A stretch of DNA of 64,000 bases from Atherinomorus stipes (lineage: Eukaryota > Chordata > Actinopteri > Atheriniformes > Atherinidae). The notes under the pieces are model-generated. The model searched no databases, was not told the origin of the DNA, and saw only the letters and a program-made list of their open reading frames with translations. The position numbers and the translations under genes were made by a program. This document shows, piece by piece, positions 49,201-58,200 of this stretch. Location of the stretch: NCBI GenBank assembly GCA_023101725.1, contig JALJCO010012596.1, positions 304,490 to 368,489 on the forward strand, given 5' to 3'. Each line of letters begins with the position of its first letter. Positions within the stretch are counted from its first letter, which is position 1.

Positions 49201-52200
49201 AGTTCATCTGTGGAGAGACGTCCTGATCTCAGGGACTGTTGGATCTCCTCCACCAGAGAAGCATCATTCAGTTCATTCAGACAGTGGAACAGATTGATGC
49301 TTCTCTCTGCAGACAGATTCTCACTGAGCTTCTCCTTGATGTACTCAACTGTCTTCTGATTGGTCTGTAAGCAAACGTCTGATTTCATTAGCAGGTCTTT
49401 CAGTTTATCCTGATTGGTCTGCAGAGAAAGACCCAGGAGGAAACGGAGGAACAAGTCCAGGTGGCCACTTGGACTCTGTAAGGCCTTGTCGATGGAAATC
49501 TTGTGGAGCTTCATCGCAGAGGTTTTACTTAAAAGTGATTGAAGGTTTTTCAGTGACAGTTTTGGGAAAGACATCACATTTCTGTTGCTGTTAATAAGTG
49601 ACATCCTCACATAAACAGCAGCCAGAAACTCCTGAACGGTCAGATGGACAAAGCTGAACATCTTGTCTCTCTCTTTCCTTCCACGCTCTTCTCTGAAGAT
49701 CTCCGTGAACACTCCCGAGCACACCGAGGCTTCTCTGAAGTCAATGCCGCTCTCTCTCAGATCTCTCTCGTAGAAGACCAGGTTGCCCTTCTCCAGCTGC
49801 TGAAAAGCCAGTTTAGCCAGCGACTGGATGTACTGGATGCACCTCTCTGGACCGTACTTGTCTTTTGTCCGGTCGATGTGAAACACCAGGAACTCTGTGT
49901 ACATCTCAGTCAGGGTCTTGGGCAGCTCTCCTCCCTCTCTGCTTTCCAGCACGTCCTCCAGAACGGTAGCAGTGATCCAGCAGAAGACCGGGATGTGGCA
50001 CATGATGTGGAGGCTTCCTGATGTCTTGATGTGGGAGATGATTCTGTTGGCCTGCTCTTCATCTCTGAACCTCTTCCTGAAGTACTCCTCCTTCTGAGGG
50101 TCGGTGAAGCCTCTGACTTCAGTCGTACAGCTGACCAACTGTCGAGGGATCTGATTGGCTGCTGCAGGTCGTGTGGTTATCCAGATGCGAGCAGAGCGTA
50201 GCAGCTTTCCACTGATGAGGTTCCTCAGCAGGACATCGACTGTAGTTGACTTTGTTACATCAACAGAGCGAATGTGGTCAGCATGAAGGTCCAGATGAAG
50301 GCGGCTCTCATCCAGTCCATCGAACACAAACACAAGCTTGAATTTGCTCTTGTCATAGTTGCTGTTTCCTGATGACTGCAGAGTTGTAAAGATGTAATTA
50401 AGAGCCTCATCTTTGATGTCTAAAGTTTCTGGGATGCATTCATGAATGAGCTCTGCCAAACTCAACTGTTCTCCTCTCAGTGGGTTCAGCTGTCTGAAGC
50501 TAAAGGGGAAAAGAAGATGGACCTCTTGATTGGATCTTTGTTCAGCCCAGTCCAACACAAACTTTTGGACCAGGAATGTTTTTCCAATTCCTGCGATCCC
50601 ATTGGTCAGAACTGTTTTTATGGGTCTGTACTCTCCAGAAGGATGCTTGAACATGTCACTGGGTTTTACTGGTTTCTCTGCTTCTGCTGGCTTCCTCCCT
50701 CTCTCAATCTGTCGGACCTCATGCTGTGTGTTGATGTGTACGTCACACCCAGCTGTGATGTACAGCTCCGTGTAGATATCAACCAGACGTGGCTGATCTT
50801 CTGCCCAGCCTTCTTGTGCACACATGAACTTGTCCTGGAAGTTTGACTGAAGCATCTGTTGGTAAAATGTGATTGGTTGTGGCTCAGGAACTGGAACCAT
50901 CAAACCTGTGTTGAAAAGGAAGAACAACATGTTGGTATGAAATCTACATGTATGAGGTATGTTCTTTTTAGATGTAGTACACATAAGTACAACTTAGTCA
51001 GGGTTTCCACTCTTTTCTAGAAGTTGTTTTACAGGACTTTTCCAGCTGCTACAGTACAATTCAAGTTATCACAACATAGACTAATACACTGCCTGGCAAA
51101 AAAAAAAGTCGCCACCTGGATTTAACTAAGCAAATAGGTACGAGCCTCCTATTGGATAATTACTGCATGAGCGATTATCTTTCAGCTGCAACAAGTTATT
51201 TAACCCCAACTGGTGCAATGAGTTGCTTCTCATTTCCTAAACAACCATGTGGAAAGACACATCCGTGGTCTTGGAAAAGATGTTAGTCTGTCTGAGAAGG
51301 GTCAGATCATTGGCATCAAGAGGTGAAAACATCTAAGGAGATGCAGAAACTACTAAAACTGGTTCAGAACAGTCCAACGCATTATGAAAAACTGGAAGGA
51401 TAGTGGACCATCGTCTTCCAGGAAGAAATGTGGCCGGAAAGGCAGATGAAGTGATGCAGCATCATGCCTAGTGCTACTGTATGAGCCTGTGGGGGCAGTG
51501 TGATGATCTGGGGTTGCTGCAGTTGCTCAGGTCCAGGTTCAGCAACAGTATGAGCTCAGATAATGAGGTCAGCTGATACCTGAATATACTGAATGAGCAG
51601 GTTATTCCATCAATGGATGTTTCTTTCCTGATGGCACGGCCATATTCCAAGATGACCGTGCCAGAATTTACCGGGCTCAGATTGTGAAAGATGGTTCAGG
51701 GATCATCAGACATCATTTTCACACATGGATTGGCCCCCACAGAGTCCAGACCTGAACCCCATTGAGAATCTTTGGGATGTGCTGTGGTCAGACTCTACAA
51801 TCATCATCAAGATCTTGGTGAAAAATTGATGCAACAGGATGCAAATAAATCTGGTGACATTGCAGAAGCTTCTGGAAACAGCGAATGCTGCCGCAATCAA
51901 AGCTAAAGGCTCCAACCAAATGTTAAATGTTTGACCTTTTTTTTGTTGGAGACTTTTTTTTTTGGGCCGGGCAGTGTATCTTCCACCACAAGCTTTTGGA
52001 GAAGTGCTCTACAACTGTAGATTGTATTTTTTTCTGCAATGAAGTAAAGACGAAGAAAAGACGAAGCAGAGAAAAAACAGAGGCAAAGTGGAGGCGAAGC
52101 AGAGATGAAGCGAAGATGAAACGACAACGAAGCTGCGATGGATCGCAACGAAAGGGCGACGAAACGCCGACGAAGCAGCGATGAAGCAGCAATGTAACAC

Positions 52201-55200
52201 GATGAATTTCTGACAAAACAATGACGAAATTGCAAGTTAGCGGCGACAAAGCAAAGACGAAAGGGTGTCGATGCGGCGATGAAGCAAAGACAAAGGGGTG
52301 TTAATGCGGCGACAATGAAACTATGACGTAGCAGCGATGAAATAAAGAAGGGGTGTCAATGCAGCAACAAAACTGCGACGTAGCGGCGATGAAGGAAAGA
52401 CGAAGTGGCGTTAAAGCAGTGTTGAAGCAGCGACAAAGTGGTGAAGAATTTGTGACGAAGTGGCGATGAAACGGTGACAAAACTGTGATGAAACGGTGAC
52501 GAAACAGTGACGAAACGGCAACGTAGCGACGAAGGAAAGACGAAATGGCGTCAATGGAAAGACGAAGCAGCGTTGAAGCAGCGTTGAAGTGGCGACGAGA
52601 GCAAGGAAAAATCATTTTCCAGGACAACTCAAGCTTTTCCAGGACATTTTACTCTTTTTTTGTCATTTTCCATGTGTTTTCCATGACTGGAAAAATGTTC
52701 AATCATTTTCCAGGTTTTCCAGGATGCGTGGGAACCCTGTTAGTTACATAATATTGCTGAACCTGACAAGAGTGATGAGAGAAGATTAAGAAAAGAAAGG
52801 ATAAGGAGTGGACAAAAAAGAAAAAGACACTATAAAAAGGAAAGAAAGAATGATACACCAAACAGCCAACTGCAGCAGAAACATAACAGAGAACATCCCA
52901 TAGTCATTGATGGAAAACAAAGCTCATAATTATCAGAAGCACCTACGGGAGACAGAAAAGTTGAGAACAACCAAAGTTATAACAGCAACCATAATGTAGC
53001 AAGGTATGCAAGGAGGGCCCGGCCAGGATTGATCCCCAGACTCCTGGGTGAGGGTCACAATCGCTTACCAGTCAGCCAAAGGGACATCTATGTGGCCAAG
53101 AAGCCAGGGCGCATGATCAATCAAAAGCATTGTAACAGGACCCACACTGTCACAAGAGCATGAAAATCACACTTAGAACTATGAACAACAAAATAAATTC
53201 AAAGCTAGGGTTGGCGCTAGCACTGCAACACACTGCAAAACACTCGCCCAAAACCACGCCTTCAGAGCACAGGTATGTGCGAGCAGGTTGGCGAAGATAA
53301 CCGATAACAGCTGAGTTAGCTAGCTAGTAAACTGCTAATGAACCCAATACTATCCAGCTGAAGCCCTTGACGTGACAGAAGCCTCTGGCTTGACAGAAGT
53401 GATGTACAATCTTTACCGGAAGTTATCATGTCCAAAGTCGGTCCTTAAGGGCCGCTGTCCTGACGGTTTTCCACGCCTCCTTGCACCAGCACAGCTGACT
53501 CAAATTCAATTAATCTAAAAGCCTATGAAGATAAGATAAGATAAGAAAATCTTTATTGTCCCCGAGGGGCAATTTGTTTTGCAGCTGTAGTCCATACATA
53601 CACAAAAATGAGCAAACAACAAGAAAAAAAAAAAAAAAAAAAAAAAAAAAAACATACTAACTTGTGGATTACATTACATCATGGACAGTGAGATACAGAT
53701 ATGTACACATACATATGTATATATATGTACACCTACATATACATACACATTCATGTACATAAAAAGTAAGAATAAATACATTAAACACTATAATTATCTG
53801 AGAGTTATTTTAAAAAAAAAGCCCCAACAACACAATATATATAACAGCATCAGCGCCTAAAACCTATTTAAAAAACCAACAGCTGATGGGACGAATGACC
53901 TCAAGTATCTATTAGATTTGGCCTTCCTAGCATAAGAAAATCTCCTCCCTGTTGGTAAGAGTCTAAACTCTGCGTGTAGGGGGTGCCGTGGGTCCTCCAG
54001 GATAGTTTTTGCCTTCTTAGCGGCTCTTATTTGAAAGACATGGTTAAGATCAATCAATTCTGTGCCAACAATCTTCCTGCAAAGCTTGACGACATTTCCC
54101 AGCCTGTTTTTGTTCGCAATGCTAAGGTTACCAAACCAGCAGATCATTGCAAAAGTCAAAATGGACTCAATAAAACATGAATAGAACATTTTTAAAAGAG
54201 ATTTGTCAACATTAAATCCTCTTAACTTCCTTAGGAAGAACAATCTCTGATTGGCCTTTTTGCAAATCGCATCAGTATTCGCATCAAAGGTCAGTTTCTT
54301 ATCAAGGATAATTCCTAGATATTTGTACTCCGTCACAGTCTCCACAGCTGTTCCATTGATCAACGTTGGTACAGTGGGAGGTGGATTTCTGCGAAAGTCA
54401 ATTAGCATTTCTTTCGTCTTGGACACATTGAGATGCAAGTAGGAGTCATTGCACCATTGAACAAATTTGTCCAAGACAGGGCCATGGCCCACCTCATGGT
54501 CCTGCAGAAGGCTGACTATAACAGAGTCGTCTGCAAATTTCACAATGACCCTTGACTCAAGTTGGCACTGACAATCATTAGTATAAAGCATAAACAGTAG
54601 GGGTGACAACACACACCCTTGAGGTGAACCTGTTGAACACAACAGTGGGCTAGATAAAGTGTCATTAACACGGGTTCTCTGTGCCCTGGCCGTTAAAAAA
54701 TCGACTAACCAGCACACAGTGCCAGAGTCGAAAACGGACATTTCAAGAAGCCTCTGAGCTAAAATATGAGGCTGCATACAATTGAAGGCTGATGCAAAAT
54801 CAATAAAGCACAAACGTGCATGAGTTTTTTGGCCCTCCAAATGTCCAACAACAAGATTCAACAGTGTAGCAATGGCATCATCTACCCCCTTCCTCGGCTG
54901 ATAAGCAAATTGGAAAGGGTCAATTATGGTCTGGGACATATTCAGTATATGACTTTTCACGATACGCTCAAAAGCTTTCATCACTAGCGATGTGAGCGCC
55001 ACAGGGCGGTAATCATTCAACACCTTTGGGGATTTGACCTTCGCGACTGGCACCACAATGGATTCTTTCCATAATGCAGGAACCCTTTCCTGGGATAAGG
55101 AAAGCTGGAAAATAAATGTAAAAATTCCACTCAAAGCTGAGGCACAATTTTTTAATAGCCGACCACTGATACAGTCAGGTCCCTGACATTTCCTAACATT

Positions 55201-58200
55201 TGTATGCTGGAATATCCTGCAGACTTCCATTTCATTAACATGAATCTGGCTGCCCTCTGATGCAACCCTAAATTTGGCCAATTCATCAGAAAAATCATGA
55301 GTATCAAATCTCAAATAAAACTTGTTTAGCTCATCTGCAAGGACTGAGTCAGTTTTATCAAAGTTAGACACACTTTTTTTATTTTCCTGAATGCCCACCA
55401 TGGTTTTGATTCCACGCCAAGCACAGCGAGAATCACCACTTCTCAGTTCATTCTCTACTTTATCTTTAAATCTAATTTTTGCCTGCTTTACCTCTTTTTT
55501 CACCAGCTTTTGGGCATCCCTGTACTGAGTCATGTTTCCCTGGTGAAAGGCAAGCTTCTTCTGATTTAAAGCAGACTTGAGTGATTTACTGACCCAGGGC
55601 TTGTTATTAGGGTACAGTGTAATAGTCTTTCGAGGTATGATCATGTTCTCACAGAATGTGATATAGCTTGATACAGTAGAAGTCAGTTCGTCTAAGTCTG
55701 CACATGAGTCCTTGAAAACTTCCCAGTCAGTAGAGGAGAAACAGCCATTCAGTTCATGGATAGCACCCTCTGTCCATACAGCAACTTCTTTGCGTTCGAC
55801 TTTCCCTCTTTTGAGGGCTGGCCGATAGACCGGGGCAAGGAAGACACAATTATGGTCTGAAGAGCCTAACGGCTCAAGTGCATAGGATTTATATGCTGCC
55901 TTAATAGTACCATAGCACATGTCCAGTACTTTTCCATGCCTTGTTGGGCATTTTACATACTGGAAATAGTGAGCAAGGGACCTCTTAAGGCAACAAGAGT
56001 TAAAATCTCCAAGTAAAAAGTGTGGAGCATCAGGGGAAATGCTTTGCAACTCATGAACAAGATTGACAACAGCAGATGTTGCATTCACCATGTTTGCCCG
56101 TGGATGAATATATACCACTGTCATGAATATTTGTGGAATTTCACGGGGCAGGTAGAAGGGGCGAAAAGAAACAGATACAAATTCAATGTCAGGGCTGCAA
56201 AGAGCTTTCCTTACAATGATATTCTTGCACCAAAGCGAATTTACATATAAACACACGCCCCCTCCGTGTGATTTGCCAGTCATCTGTGCATCACGGTCCA
56301 GCCGGATAGGCTGACCAAAGCCATCAATTGCATAGTCTTGGCTGAGATCACGATCTGTAAGCCAGGTCTCCGTCAACGCGATAACGCACGTGTTTTTGAA
56401 CTCTGGCGTGTACTTCACGCGAGCTTGCAGCTCGTCTATTTTGTTCCTCAGTGACTGCGTATTCCCGAATACAACAGAGGGAAGTGGCAGGCGGCACAAA
56501 CCGAGGCTGCGTAACCTCCGTCGCAGTCCTCCTCTCCTGCCTCTTTTCCTTTTACGCACTGCTGTCCCCCAGTCGCTGCTGTTGGGTTTGTGTAGCCGCG
56601 CAAGTTCTCCTCCTCTCCGACGCTTCCTCTGTCCTTTCGTCGTCTGCTGCTCCGAGCCAGTCTGTGTCTGCCTACGAATCTCCAGCGGAACGCCGACGGG
56701 AGGAGACCCAGCATGTGAATTGCTGCATCGGATAAGGAAGTCCCGACTGTACTGGCGTCTGTGAGGGCTCCCAGTTTGACAGTCCATGACAGTCCCCAGG
56801 ACTGAGTACATAAGCAGAACTCCCGCAAGATCCATGTCGAATAAATCCACCAGATTAAAAAACAGTTAGTAAAACATTCTCACGACAATGGGTTAAAAAA
56901 CTGACAAGAGGAGACGTTAAAAAGACCAAACTTCACACTCGCCTACTGCTGCCTGTCGCCACACATGGCAGCGCCATGACCAGGTCTAACCATGTCAGGA
57001 CTCAACACCGTCCGGGGCAACCTGAATATGAGTCAGGTGTGTGTTTGAAAAGGGAGACATGGAAAACCTGGAAGACTGTGGCCCTCGAGGACCAGAGCTG
57101 GACACCCCTGGCTTAATGCAACAATCGTGGAACATAGGGGATTATCACGCTTTCGGTTTCCGGAAGTTGAAACATCTGAAGCTTCCTCTTCCGGGCCAGG
57201 AATGGCTCAATGTTGCTGCTCTGTTCCATTGTGTACATCTAATAAACATCGCCAGCCGTACCTAAGTTTTCATGGATTCCCGACTGAAAAGACACTAAGG
57301 AAGAAGTGGATGAAAGCGATTTGTCGGAGTGAAGGACCGAAATTTAAAATAAAACAAGGTTGCGCGTATGTCTGTAGTCGGCACTTCAATGATGCAGACT
57401 ACACTACAGCTAGCGTTAGCAAGCTCGCGTTAGCTGACGTTACCAACTTTTCGCTTGTGAAAACACACAAACATCTGAAAATCGGGTCTGTACCCCCCCC
57501 CCCCCCCCCCCCCGTTTCCAGTGGAACAACTGGGGACTGCCAAAATAAGGAGACGCTTTCAGATGCTTGTGTGTTTTCAGCCGCACTAAGTTAGGCACGT
57601 CATCGAGCTGGCTAATGCTAGCCTGCCAACACGACTGTGCAGACTGCCGGCTACAAACAAACGTGTGTCGTTTTATTATAAAGTTCGGTCCTTCACCGCG
57701 CGAATCGGTCGTTTTAATCCACTTCTTCCTTAGCATCACTTCAGTCTGGAATGAAAACTTGGCATTGGCGTTTATCCGATTAACAAAGTTTAACAGAGTA
57801 GTAGCTGACGGACTACTGTTAGCAGGTTAGCATTAGCCAGCTCGATAACGTGCCTAACTTTGTGCGGCTGAAAACACACAATCATCTGAAAGCGTCTCCT
57901 TTCTTGGCAGTCCCCAGTTGTTCCACTGGAAACGGGGGGGTACAGACCCGATTTTCAGATGTTTGTGTTTTAAGACGCACAATGTTAAGCACATCAGTAA
58001 ACGCTAGCTGGCTAATGCTAGCATGCTGTGAAGTGCCGGTGTTGTGCCCCACCGGCGACAAACAAACGTGTGTTTTATTATAAAGTTCGGCCCTTCACCG
58101 CGGCGAATCGATCGCTTTGATCCAGCTTTTGATCCAGTATCACTTCAGTCTGGAATGAAAACTTAAGTATGTTTGGAGTTTATCCGATTTAAACAGTATA

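Larger units (their letters stand above)
50999..52739. mobile_element. hAT-like element carrying a minisatellite and a nested Tc1
   Basis: Ends are CAGGGTTTCCAC and, inverted, CAGGGTTCCCAC, with subterminal TTTTCCAG/CTGGAAAA repeats, as in hAT MITEs. An exact 8-bp duplication is not clear. It contains a Tc1 element (51087-51976) and a 12-bp minisatellite (52040-52612). Confidence 0.65.
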
